Of a DNA stretch of 64,000 nt, positions 38,783 to 49,817 are shown one piece after another (the first letter of the stretch is position 1; the number at the start of each line of letters is the position of its first letter). The notes under the pieces are model-generated. The model did not search any database. It had not been told where the DNA came from and saw nothing but the letters and a program-made list of their open reading frames with translations. The stretch comes from Quillaja saponaria (taxonomy: Eukaryota; Streptophyta; Magnoliopsida; Fabales; Quillajaceae), in NCBI GenBank assembly GCA_029379385.1, contig CM055612.1, forward strand, positions 16,430,001 through 16,494,000, in the 5' to 3' direction. Made by a program: the position numbers and the translations under genes.

Positions 38783-39680
38783 ATGGAAAACCAACATACT
38801 ATGAATGAATCACCAAATAATCAAAGAACCCTCCCAAACACAGTTACACAACCTTTACCATTTCTTGGAGAAACTTCCACACCAAACACCTCGGTAACAC
38901 TGTAATAATTTCAGGCACTAATGACAACTATGTAAGCATTATTAGCAGTGATAAACATTGGTCCATCACAAAGTAACCTACCCCCAGGAGAGTCGATAAC
39001 CTACACAGACTACGTATGAACCCAGCATAGAGAAGACTTAGAAGATCATAACAATAATAACCAATCTGAAGAGTTGGACAAGATAGAACACCAACCAACT
39101 CACATGGAAGGATGCCTAAATATTTCAGTAGGGAGCTCAGCCAGCCATCCCTTTTCTTTGGCGTCCCAACTGACCTGAAAATATCAACCTCAGAACAGTA
39201 TATTGGGTCCACAAATCCAGATGATTTTGTTATAAGATTCAAATCACTTATGCTACTTTATGGAGTTCCGAACCAGGTTATGTGTAGAGCATTTGCATTA
39301 GCTCTAAGAGATAAGGCCAGATTATAGTTCACACATCTTCCCCAAAATTCTATAACAAATTTTAATGAGGTTGTATCAGCATTCCAAAGACATTTCATGA
39401 CAAAAAAGGAAACAAAAGAAAGATGCTACTAACCTACTAGCAATCAAGCAAGGAGACAATAAGTCATTAAAAAGAATTTATGGCTCGTTTTAACAACAGA
39501 GCCTTGGAAGTAGGAGATGCCAATCCAGACATCATAATCACCATACTAGAGCTAGCCTGCACAAATATATGTTCCACTATGATCTAAAAAAGGGCACACC
39601 AATTAATTAAGAAGAATTGATGAGGAGTGCTGAAGAGTTCATTAACGCAGAGAAGACAAAACGTGCTCTTATGGCAAATC
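38783..39680 (+). pseudogene. Degenerate gag of a Tat-lineage Ty3/Gypsy element
   Basis: A start codon at 38783 opens an Asn/Gln/Pro-rich N-terminus. The capsid-like part is clearest at 39112-39500: NPDDFVIRFKSLMLLYGVPN, then MCRAFALALRDKARL, a stop where Trp is expected, FTHLPQNSITNFNEVVSAF and NQARRQ. This is the standard plant Gypsy gag pattern (domain pfam-type Retrotrans_gag). Several stops and frameshifts make it non-functional. Confidence 0.75.
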
Positions 39681-40420
39681 AAAACTCAAATAAGTAGCGA
39701 ATTCATTCACCGAAAAGAATCCCTCGATATTAGGGAAAATTGAACATCCCTGGAAGGATGGACACAGACAAGCACATAGACCCCGTTCTCCGCCATGACC
39801 ATTAAATAAGTCACCATCTGAAATCCTTTTAGTTGAGCAATATAAGGGGGGTTTTTCAAGCCCCACTAGGACAAAGGGCAAACCCCGAAAACCTGGATCA
39901 GAGCAGGTACTGTAATTTTCATTATGGGCATGGGCATAATACAAATGAATGATGGTAGTTGAAAGATCAAATTGAATACCTCATTCAACAAGGATACTTC
40001 CGTAATCATATAATTAAAGATAACACAAAAAGACTCAGAGAAGATCAAGGAACGAGATATGGTGATCAGTCTTGAAAAGATAATTTTAGAATAATTCATC
40101 CTTGGGGGGAAGATCCACAGGAGCAAGCATGAAAAGATAAAGAACCAGTTGGTTTCATATATACTGTCACGACCATATTTGCCTTAAGAGGACCTACCTC
40201 ATATGATAATAAAGGTATTCTAAGTGGCCTTTGGTGATCAGCGAAATCAGTAAGCTACCAAAACTGATATCGATAACTAGCACAATATCCTTTTTTGATG
40301 ATGACTTGCAAGGTATTGAAACATCACACGATGATGCGTGATCAACATAAATATTGCCAATTTTTCTGTTAATCAAGTGCTGATGAATAATGGTAGTTTA
40401 GCTGACATAATGTACCATAA
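39681..40420 (+). other. Degenerate gag-protease linker of the Tat-lineage element
   Basis: Lies between recognisable gag and protease. Stops occur in all frames and no domain was identified, but its position makes it element-derived. A plus-strand start at 40421 begins the readable protease segment. Confidence 0.5.
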
Positions 40421-40740
40421 TTGCTTCCAACAAATGAGCATAGCCCCAGAAAAGGTTGGCAGAAAAGGCTCCAACCTTTCTATGGAGCTTTTGTGGGGTT
40501 GAATGGAAAGCAGGTACCAACTGAGGGAAAGATTGGCCTCCAAGTTACCTTAGAAGGTGGCAAACACAGGAAAACTATTATGACTACATTTTGTATTGTC
40601 AAGGCTCGATCTGCTTACAACATTATACTAGGCAGGGCATTTATCAATTCAGCCAGGGCAATCCCCTTATCATGGCACATATGTTTGAAATTCCTAAGCT
40701 CAACTGAAGTAGGAATTGTTAGAGGAAATTAGAGGGTAGC
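40421..40740 (+). pseudogene. Aspartic protease region of the Tat-lineage element
   Basis: Shows YGAFVGLNGKQVPTEGKIGL, VKARSAYNIILGRAFINSAR and the tail STEVGIVRGN. These are the flap and C-terminal motifs of Gypsy retropepsins (VKARSAYNVILGRP type). The catalytic DTG upstream is not readable. A stop follows immediately and the frame continues brokenly towards reverse transcriptase. Confidence 0.75.
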
Positions 40741-40904
40741 CTGTTAATGTTACGTAGGATGCATGAAATTTCAAGAATCAGAAGTCCACATCGTGGACAA
40801 TCCCAGAGATCCCGGACCAAATCGAAAGACTAATGATTGGAAAAAATGAAGAATCTACTAGAATAATAGAGCCAATACAACTTTCAGAGGAAGACAAGGT
40901 AAAA

Positions 40905-42290
40905 ACAGTCATCATTGGAACTAGCATTAGCCCTGACACCAGAGCTAAACTAGCGAAATTTTTGCAAACCAATAAAGATGTTTTTGCTTAGACTACAACA
41001 GACATGCCTGGAATTAAAACCTCTATAATTTGTCACATTGGAATTCCAAAAAGCTATTGATGAAGAGGTAGATATACTTTTGGCCTCAGGATTCATTCGG
41101 GAAGTGAATTATCCAAACTGGTTATCTAGAGTCGTCATGGTCAAAAAATCAAACGGTAAGTGGCAAATGTGCATCGATTTTAGTGACCAGAATAATGCTT
41201 GTCCAAAATATAGCTATCCTTTGCCTAGGATAGATAGATTAGTAGACAGCAACACTAGAAATGAAATCTTAAGTTTCATGGATGCATATTCAGGTTATAA
41301 CCAGATCCTCAAGGAGGAAGATGACAAGGGGAAACATTATTCATTGTCTTCATTCATTATAGAACGGGGGACATACTATTATAAGGTAATGCCTTTTAGA
41401 TAAAAAATGCAAGCACAACATACTAGCTCATCGTCAACAATATTTTCAAGTCCCAAATAAAGAGTAAAATGGAGGTCTATGTAAATGATATGTTGGCAAA
41501 GAGCAGAACAATACAAGAATATGTGACAGACCTAACAGAGGCTTTTTCAGTGTTGAAAAAAAATAAAAGATTAAGCTCAATCCTACAAAATGTACTTTCA
41601 GTGTTATCGCCGAAAAATTCTTAGGCTTCATGTTAATAGCCTAAGGAATTGAAGCTAATTTGGAAAACATTCGAGCTATTCTAGAAATGAAAAGCCCCAA
41701 GATAGTCAAAGACGTACAATGATTGACAGGTTAGATTACTGCCCTGGCACAGTTCATGTTGAGATCAGCATATCAGTATTTTATTTTTTTCAAAACTTTA
41801 GCATAAGCATTCCAATGGATAAATAAATGTGAAGAATCATTTCATGAACTTAAGCAATATTTGATCACAGTCTCGATATTAGGACAACCTGAGGAGGGGG
41901 ACATATTGGCTCTATATTTAGGTGTGTCATTGGTGGCAGTTAGTTCCGTTCTTATCAGAGAAGACAAAGGCAAATAGTAGCCAATTTATTATATGAGCAA
42001 GCTCCTCAAAGGACCTTAAACTCGATACCCGAGCATAGAAAAATCAACATTTATCATCCTCATCTTAGCTCAGAAACTCAGAAACTCAGAAACTCAGACC
42101 CTACTTTCAGTCCCATACCATTGAAGTGCAAACTAACCAACCTTTAAGGAAAGCCCTCCATAAGCCGGAAACCTCAGGAAGGATGATAAGCTGGTCAGTA
42201 GAACTCAGCAAGTTTGACATCATGTATGTACCACAAACTGCCATCAAAGCCTAAGCATTAGTCGATTTTATGGTAGAGCTTACCATGGAT
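40905..42290 (+). pseudogene. Reverse transcriptase and RNase H of the Tat-lineage element
   Basis: Preceded by the linker SPDTRAKLAKFLQTNKDVFA and DMPGIKTSIICH. RT motifs follow: FIREVNYPNWLSRVVMVKKS, GKWQMCIDFSDQNNACPK, FMDAYSGYNQI and YYYKVMPFR, then a stop. The catalytic box reads YVNDML in place of YVDD (about 41480), so the enzyme is dead even apart from the frame breaks. RNase H follows with stops: YLGVSLVAVSSVLIREDKGK, TRYPSIEKSTFI and IMYVPQTAIKA. Known Gypsy order is kept. Confidence 0.85.
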
Positions 42291-42329
42291 GACTTATAGA
42301 TGATGTAACAAATTCCCACTCATTAGTAA

Positions 42330-42715
42330 TTGAAGATATTATATTGACTCTCTTTGTTGATGGTTCTTCAAATAAAAACAACAGTGGTGCTAGATTAATT
42401 CTTAGAAGCCCCAAAGGTTTAGTCATATAATGTGCTCTAACCTTCGAATTCCATGCCTCCAATAATACAGCTGAGTATGAAGCTCTCATCTCAGGTTTGA
42501 AGTTAGCTCATGCGATATCTGTACCCAGTTTAAAAATATTCAGTGACTCTAAGTTAGTTGTCTGCAAAGTCATGGGCGAGTATGAAGCTAAAGAAGTTAC
42601 TACGGCAAAATACCTCAAGGTAGTCCAAGATTTATGGAAAGCACTTCCCAAAGTCTCTATTGAGCGCAACCCAAGATCAGAAAATTCTGTTGCTGATACC
42701 TTGTCTAAAATTTGA
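42330..42715 (+). pseudogene. Second (archaeal-type) RNase H domain, diagnostic of the Tat lineage
   Basis: Reads LFVDGSSNKNNSGARLIL, then ASNNTAEYEALISGLKLAHA, IFSDSKLVVCKVMGEYEAKE and ERNPRSENSVADTLSKI. The Asp, Glu and Asp acidic residues are in place. A second RNase H between the normal RNase H and integrase is the hallmark of Tat-lineage Gypsy elements (Ogre, Retand and relatives). One stop near 42429 interrupts it. Confidence 0.82.
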
Positions 42716-42949
42716 GAATGTGACAGCTCATTCTGAACTCCCTAAATCTTTTCTGAGACACTCAGCCAGCCTAGTTATGAGGATGCCCATCTAGTTTGTA
42801 GCATGGACTCAGTTGAATCATGGATATACTAGTATCTAGACACGAGAAAACTTCCTGAATATATTAATCAGTCCAAAGTCATTCGCTCATTAACAAACAA
42901 CTCTACAGAAGATCCAATACACTCTTATACCTTAAGTGTCTGAACACAA

Positions 42950-43542
42950 GTGATGTGGCATATGCCCTTCAGGAAATGCACCTAAGAGTCTGTGGCTCAC
43001 ACATAGAATCTAAAGCCCTTGCTCACAAAGTCCTAAAGCAAGATATTATTGGCCAACTATACATCAAGATGTGTAAAAACTGGTTCAAACATGGGATAGT
43101 TGTCAAAAAGCAACTCGGGTACCCAGAAAGCCACCCCTCTAACTCTGTTTCACAGCCCTTAGCCCTTCACTATATGGGGGATGGACATTCTTGGACCATT
43201 CCCAACCATCAAGACTGGGAAAGTTCTAAAATTTGTCCTGGTCATGATTGACTACTTCACAAAATAGATAGAGGTGGGAGTGTATAAGAGCATTATAGTA
43301 GAAGCAACTCAGAAATTTATCTGGATTAATATCATATGCCGATATGGGATCCTACAAGCTATAATCACAGGCCATGGGCCCCAGTGCGATTGCAAACTTA
43401 TTAGGGAATTTTGCAAATAACTTAACATTGAGATCCATTTCTCCTCAATAGGGTACCTTCAAGGTAATGGACAAGCAGAAGCTACTAACAAAGCTATCAT
43501 GGAAGGATTGAAAAAGAAAGTGGAGAGCCATAAGAAGGGCTA
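42950..43542 (+). pseudogene. Integrase fragment of the Tat-lineage element
   Basis: The zinc-binding part is recognisable as LRVCGSHIESKALAHKVLKQ. The catalytic core follows as FVLVMIDYFTK, stop, IEVGVYKSIIVEA, NIICRYGILQAIITGHGPQ and NGQAEATNKAIMEGLKKK. The second catalytic Asp (usually SDNG) has become TGHG. Similarity stops at about 43542, where copia-type gag sequence begins, so the 3' end and 3' LTR are lost. Confidence 0.8.
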
Positions 43543-43544
43543 AT

Positions 43545-44860
43545 AAAGAAACCAGCTAAGAAAGAGAAAAAAATGAAGTGGAAGCATTAACAAAAGATAA
43601 TGAAAAGCTAAAATCAAACTTGATAGTTGAAAATGAAAATTACAAATCAAATATGACTGCTAAAAACAAAACTACTTTAAAGCATGCTGGTTATCTAATG
43701 TGCATACTTCAACTTCTTGCATTGAGTCTGAAAGTTTTTTGTTAAAAGCTAAAGTTGACGATTTAACTGCAACCTTATGAGAATTTTTCAATGGTAAAAA
43801 GAAATTAAATATGCTGCATGGAAATCAGAAATGTGCATTTGATAAAACTAAAATTGGATATCATTCTAAGACTATATATGAAGCATACAACACATTTTTT
43901 TTGTAAAGGCTCTATCTCATGTTTACCACCACTGCAACCAAGCTGGTCACACAACTCATTCCTGCAAAATAAAAAGAAAAAAGGAAAGTGGCAAGAAAAA
44001 ATTGGGTTAGGTTATTAAAAACTCAACCCTCTTTAGCAGCTAAAACTAACGTTGCAAGACCGAAGGGAATTTTAGTACAAAAAGAAAATTAATCCTTCTA
44101 CCTGCAGGTTTGACTTAGGAGCAAAAAAAAAAAAAAAAAGATTCTTTTTAGGTACTAGACAATGGAAGTTCAAAGCACATGATGTGGAGAAAAGTAACTT
44201 TATCTCTCTAGAGACACATGATAGTGACTTTGTTACTTTTGGGGATAACAATGAAGGAAAAATTCAAGGGATAAGTAACCTTAGTAATGATAATTGCTTA
44301 ATTAAACATGTTTTATTTGTCTTTGGTCTTAATCCGTTAAGTGTCAATCAACTGTGTGATAAAGGGGATCGAGTCATCTTTGAATCTTCATGTTGCCTGG
44401 TTGTGAATGTCTGTGATAACAAAAAACAACTAGCCATGGTGGAAATCACTATTGCTTTATTATCATTGAAGATTACTTTAGATATACATGGGTGCTCTTT
44501 CTTGCACACAAAAGTGATACCTTTCATATTTTGAAAAAAAATTTGTAAAAATGTTCAAAATGAAAAATCTCTTATTACTTTCAAAACAAAAGGTGATCAT
44601 GGTAAGAAATTTGAAAATTCATTGTTTAATCTTTTTTTTTTTTTTCCTTTTAAGCATGGCATTGAGCATATCTTTGAACACCACAACATAATAGTGTTGT
44701 GGAAAGAAAAAATAGGACCCTAGAGGAATGCCAATGATAATACTTTGTAAAAATTAATTATCACATTACTTTGGGATTGAAACTATCAAAACTACTCGCT
44801 ACATTCTCAACAAAGCTACGGTTAGACCTTTGTTAGGAAAAAAAACCCTATATTAGCTGA
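43545..44860 (+). pseudogene. Broken copia-type gag-protease-integrase fragment
   Basis: Starts with a Lys/Glu/Asn coiled-coil gag part (ALTKDNEKLKSN). NGKKKLNMLHGNQKCAFDKT and KIGYH follow, typical of SIRE-like copia gag. A zinc knuckle reads YHHCNQAGHTTHSC, with the first Cys replaced by Tyr. A protease-like LDNGSSKHM and the pre-integrase segment VTFGDNNEGKIQGI ... NQLCDKGDRVIFESSCCLVV come next. Integrase remnants include SDHGKKFENSLFNL and YILNKATVRPLLGK. Poly-A and poly-T expansions and frameshifts break it repeatedly, and no reverse transcriptase follows. Confidence 0.78.
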
Positions 44861-45868
44861 AGTTCTCAATTGAAGTCATGTTATCAATTCAAGTCTCATT
44901 GATTTATTCATATTCAAAATACATCTCACGCCAGAATTCACAAGAAGAAAAAAATGAGACAGCTAAGATCCCAGGAATGAGGTGTACTATGCTGAAACTG
45001 CAATACCATCACTGAAAGCTACATTCGTAGTTTGATATAGATTGATTGATTTTAGTAGAAATGATCTATATGCCAGTTGCTTTATCTGACAATGACTATT
45101 TTTTACTGAGAGACAACTATTTTCAAGCTAAAATCTATATACTGAAAAGCAACATATTCGATAAGAAGAGACGCACACTTGAACAACTTTCAATATGATC
45201 AATACTTTCAATCTCTAAAGAAAATAAGTCTATTGTTGCTTAAACTTTCAAATCCTTGATTTAATCAAGTTAAAAAGCTTTGTAATTGTGTGATTTTTTG
45301 AAATCACTTATATTCTTCTTTCAAATTAGAAAGGACAAGTAAGAACCTAGAGTTTAATATTATGCTTGGCAAAGTTGTGCTCATGATTGAGTACTGAGGA
45401 ACTTAGTTTAAACATTCTTCCTGATTCCCGTAATTTAAGCCAATGTAAAAGTTCTTGCTAATTCCCGTAATTTTAGCTGGTGTAACAGTTCTTGTTGATT
45501 CCTGTAATTGTAGTTGTGTGTAAAGATTCTTTATTATTCCCGTAATTTTGGCTGGTGTAAACGTTGCTAAGCCCCACAATTTAGTGGTGTTAAGGTTCTT
45601 GCCAATTACTGTAATTTTTGTTGGCTTAAAGGCTTTTACTGAGCCCTATAATTCAGCTAGTAGTCGTTTGATCTCTCAATAAAAGCTTCAGAAGTGGACA
45701 TAGCTAGTAGATACGGTAAACTACTACTATAAATCAGATGAGCAATCTATCTAACCTTTCTCTCTTTATTGCATATATTTTTGTATCCTTTACCTTTTAA
45801 ATCTACAAGAATAAGTTTTTAATCAGTCAAACTATTCACCACCCTTTAGTTTGTCATTTTTGGGCCAA
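44861..45868 (+). mobile_element. Probable copia (SIRE-like) LTR
   Basis: Follows the truncated copia integrase. It ends in CAAACTATTCACCACCCTTT ... TTTTTGGGCCAACA (45868), reminiscent of the CTATTCACCCCCCTCTAG tail of many plant copia LTRs. It contains an internal array of about 37-bp units at 45415-45660. The left limit is uncertain and no duplicate LTR was found. Confidence 0.45.
45415..45660 (+). repeat. Diverged tandem array of about seven 37-bp units
   Basis: Units share the pattern TTCTTGcTgATTCCcGTAAT followed by TTtaGctgGTGTAAAaG, for example at 45451, 45488 and 45525. Later units drift (CCCCACAATTTAG, CCCTATAATTCAGC). It sits within the likely copia LTR. Confidence 0.7.
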
Positions 45869-45879
45869 CAAACTTCATA

Positions 45880-46340
45880 AAAAATGTATCTCTTTAGCTG
45901 ACGATTCTAGGAGCGATATATTTGATGTCATTGAACTTAAGTGAGCAACACTTTGCTTCTTGAGACAACTCTGCACAATGAAAATCATTTTTTCTTTTGT
46001 ACCTAATTTTTCTTGTGTTCAGCAGAATAAGTTTTAGTACCTAAAGGGGGTTTTGAGTTTTCAACAACTCAAACCATTTTTCCCTTGCTATGCATAAGTC
46101 TAGCTAAAATAGCATTTAGATCGTCTACTTTATCTTTCATCATGTCATATTTAATATTAGCAGAATTAGATGAAATGTACAGAGCAGTTGAAGTACTAGA
46201 AGCAGATTCTTCTTCATAATGCAGTTTGTATTTCATTTAAAGCAAATAACTAATTATTTAGTTCTTTGTTTTCATTAGTTAAAACAACTATTTTTTTTTA
46301 GTTTTTCTTAGTTATAATTCCTTTTTAGAATACCTTTCAG
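45880..46340 (-). pseudogene. Copia gag-like coiled-coil remnant on the minus strand
   Basis: Read on the minus strand from about 46330: VVLTNENKELNN, then ALNEIQTAL, SASSTSTALYISSNSANIKY and DMMKDKVDDLNAILARLMHS. These show the hydrophilic coiled-coil style of copia gag just before its zinc knuckle, with stops and a frame shift. The orientation opposes the copia fragment at 43545-44860, so a rearrangement or a second insertion is implied. Confidence 0.4.
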
Positions 46341-46869
46341 TTAACTCTTAAAAGGCATCTAGAGGATAATTAAAAAGTAAAGAGTCAACACAACCCAAGT
46401 TAGTCTCACTAAACATACAATAGTGGGGGCTTAGGCAACAATTAACCCACTCCCAAAGAACCAAAATAGGTATAACACATGCTTTAGAAACCAGTTTGGC
46501 AATCAAAACTAGACCACTATGAATACACCGAATGTTGGAAACTAGTATGGTAACCAAAATCTACACGGGCTACACTTACATATGGTTGGAAACCAATTTA
46601 GGTAACCCAAACTATGGTTGTGCAACTGCACTGGTCTTCGGAAACCTTTATAGGGTAGGAAATAGTGAAAAGGACACTGACCCTTATGGTCAAAATTATG
46701 AGACTTAACCAAAACCAGGGAAAGAATCCTATATTGAGCTATGATTAGCGACTAGGTGACGACGGTCATCCAAGAAAAATTAGAGCTATGAGCACGAGAA
46801 ATGGCTAGACCCATTTGTATGAAATCGTATCCTGAGTGTATTAACCTAATTTTTCCATTCCTTAGAAGG
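46341..46869. other. Repeat-derived sequence of unclear origin
   Basis: Contains a loosely repeated phrase near GGAAACCAGTTTGG (46486), GGAAACTAGTATGG (46540), GGAAACCAATTTAGG (46590) and GGAAACCTTTATAGGG (46639). The roughly 50-bp periodicity suggests a degenerate minisatellite. No coding region is supported. Confidence 0.45.
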
Positions 46870-47660
46870 CTTTAGATATTAGATATATCTACCTTTTTTA
46901 GGGAGGGAAGCCAATCGACCATAGAACATGTAGGAAGGTTCACAGTCTAATGTGGTGATGTGAACGACTATGTTAAAATTAGGCTCTTTGGTATTCCTTG
47001 ATGGGAACAAATTTCAATTGGTAGGTCTCTTTGCCATCTAATTTGGTGGATTGACATCAAATCGAACGAATGTTCAACATCCAAATCTTAGAAAGAGAAT
47101 TTGTGAACATGGACAAGGGATTAACCTTTGAGCTGAGGAAAAAGTTCGAAGACTATTAATTCACCAATTTGTTTCAATTGGTGTCTTGCACGTCCAAATA
47201 TGAGCATCTTCTCAAAAAAGAGGAACATAGAAAATACTCTTCAAAAGGAACTTATTACCAAAACCCTAACTTGGGAATAAACATGGGAGATGCAAAATTC
47301 AAAATAAGTTCGAATATCGATGAAGTTGAAATCAACCTAGTGAAGTTAGTCTCATTATGTGTGCAAATTGCTCACTAAAGTAGATAACAACTTGATTAGG
47401 TCGAATGTAAACAAAATTAAAATAATCGCTCAGAATAGCAAATACCCAGTTGATATTTTCAAATCTGATCAGATATTTGACCAACTGCTTGAAGATAGGT
47501 AAGTCAAATTGTTTGATGGGCATAAACTATTGAAAACCCAGTAATTAGACTGGAAAATGGTATTGTAAGTGGCATGCTTCATGGTCTCACAATACTGACA
47601 ATTGTGTTGTTTTTCAAAATGTCATACATGAGCCTATTAACAAATGAAGGCTCAAGTCAC
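46870..47660 (+). pseudogene. Ty3/Gypsy gag fragment with a zinc-finger-like tail
   Basis: The capsid part is seen as EHVGRFTVQCGDVNDYVKIR. Then comes NLFQLVSCTSKYEHLLKKEE, KGTYYQNPN, EVEINLVKL, LTKVDNNLI and NSKYPVDIFKSDQIFDQLLE. The terminal Cys/His motif is WYCKWHASWSHNTDNCVVFQ. This arrangement is a common plant Gypsy gag. Stops and frameshifts show decay. It belongs to a different element from the Tat copy at 37833-43542, because gag would be duplicated. Confidence 0.72.
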
Positions 47661-48165
47661 CGAAGAAGCCCATTATGTAGGTAGGAAATGATGCCTTTCC
47701 AAACACCGCCAGCGTGATAATTACACTCATAATTTGATTTTTTTTTCTTTAAAAAATTGAATGTAATTTGAGAAGAAAAAATATAAAAATTAATAAATAA
47801 AGCTTACTTCATGAAAAAAAATAAAGAAAAAAACTAAAACACTTGGGAGAAAAAAGAAAATGAACATGTACACAAATACAAAAACTAGTAAATTCATTCA
47901 AGGAGAAATTAATCTATATATTAGAAATTATCTCTAATACTAGATTTATTTATTTATGATGTTATTAAATTTATTCACATTATCAAAAAAAAAAAAAAAT
48001 GTATATATATATATATATAATATTTATGAAAGAAGAAATTATTTGTTGTCAACCCCTCTTAGATTCACTCAATTTTATTTTATTTTTTATTTTTTTATAG
48101 AAAGGGATATAAAATAGAAAAGCTGACTACACGAATCTAAAACCATGTGATCCCACCCTGTACCT
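47661..48165. other. AT-rich spacer, no gene seen
   Basis: Poly-A and AT tracts (for example an AT microsatellite at 48003-48020). No coding region or element end was recognised. Confidence 0.5.
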
Positions 48166-48169
48166 AACA

Positions 48170-48560
48170 CATCCGAAAGAAAACAAAGTCTCATCGACTC
48201 AGGCACTTCATGCCACTTATAGTCCTTACATAAGTACCGGTGTATCTCATCAATGATAGCTCGATTGGCATTGATCTTCTTATAACCCTTCTAGCACACC
48301 TCCACAACTGCGTGAGAATCCACTTCAACTAGGATCTTTTTATAACCTCTGGACCACATTAACTTCAGCCCCAAACAAAGAACCCAAAGCTCAGCTCAAA
48401 AAGAAGTGCACCAACCCACTTTACTGCCATCTGCCATCTGCCATCTTCCATCTTCATCCCTCCAAATGCAACCAGCACTTGCCAATCCAGGACTTTTTCT
48501 GGAAGCTCCATCACAATTCAGTTTCACCCACTCTGAAGGAGGAGGATTCCAGCTAATAGT
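48170..48560 (-). pseudogene. LINE-type RNase H domain fragment
   Basis: The minus strand reads SWNPPPSEWVKLNCDGASRK, then GLASAGCIWRDEDGRW. After a frameshift come AELWVLCLGLKLMWSRGYKK and ILVEVDSHAVVEVC, then a stop, then AIIDEIHRYLCKDYKWHEVP. This is the RNase H-like domain at the C-terminus of plant L1-type LINEs, with the acidic residues in NCDGAS, AELW and EVDSH present. A small ATGGCAG tandem (48420-48450) caused the frame disruption. Reverse transcriptase is not adjacent, so this is a truncated relic. Confidence 0.72.
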
Positions 48561-48779
48561 TTGAAGATTTCTTTGGTACTCCACATTACAAGCCACGTTA
48601 ACATCTCGAAACATATCGAACAAGTTGAATCTCGTTGATTTAAAAAAAGAGACAAAAAAAGTGCAGTAGAATACATATTCTTTCATAAAAACACCAACAA
48701 GATTCTCCCGCGTGGTGAGAATCAAATAATGGTAAATCTAGAAAATTTTGAAACAATGCAATTTTTTTTAATATTTTGA

Positions 48780-49435
48780 AATTAAGAAATAAAGAAAAAA
48801 TCTAACTAAAAAAAATCTAATAAAATCATGAAAGGATTAAGAGATTTAAAGTGAGAGTCTCAAATTGTAATTGAATAATAGATTTTTGCTAAATTATGTA
48901 CATAAAATTGACTTCACGAAATCAGTTAATATTTTTGCAATTCCAATAAAAATGAACAAATTTTAAAAAATTTGAATGTGAGATATAAGAGTAGAGGAAT
49001 AATATGACGAACCAATGAGATTATCAACATTTAACGATAATTTTAGTGATTATTAAATTTAAAAAAATTGTTTATTATAATGATTGTAATTAATAAGTAT
49101 ATATATATATATACATATTTATATTGTGTACAATTTGTTTCATTAATGTCCTGGCCAATTTTACAAAAAAATTGTCAAGTTTATTTTAGCTGTGAAAACA
49201 TCTAATTATTATGCATATCTATAATATAATTTTAAAATCACTGTCAAGTGGAAAAAATTCAGATGGATTGAAAACAAATTAATAATTTAATAGTTTGGGC
49301 AAAACTTTATCTGGGTTCAATCAGCTGGGCAACATGAAATATTACAATTATCTTACAATAATTAATTTTTAAAAATTTGAAGGAGGTACATGTAATTTTC
49401 TCAAAAAATCCAGTGGGGCCTGGAGTGTGAATAGA
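48780..49435. other. AT-rich spacer upstream of the RbcX gene
   Basis: No coding region is supported. The RbcX 5' leader probably starts near or after 49440, where base composition becomes more balanced. The open frame at 49530-49724 lies in that leader and has no recognisable domain; it may be an upstream ORF or chance. Confidence 0.45.
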
Positions 49436-49817
49436 TCGGCACCAGCACCCCAATATGTGAAACCGTCCAGGTGAGTTGGTCGGAGACTTTAGGAATTAAG
49501 GTATAAGAAAGCTAAATTTGATTTGAATCATGAGTTTTTTTGGGTGGAAAATCTTGGACCTCAAAAATTTGTCTGGTCAAGGTTCAACGCACTTCTTCCA
49601 AAATCCTGCTAGCTTCTTTACAGAATTTTGTTTGCACCCTAAAACGCCTCCTCTTCTTCAAGCTTCACTTTTAACTTTTCACATTTTGTTGGTAGTAGTT
49701 AGTGGGTATACCTTATTTTTCTGAATCAAGCAACCGAAGGTTGTTATTGGGCGAAATTCTTCATCTGGGTGTTTGTGTAGGGTTGTTTTTTTTTTGAGCT
49801 TGGTTTGTTCAAAGAGT

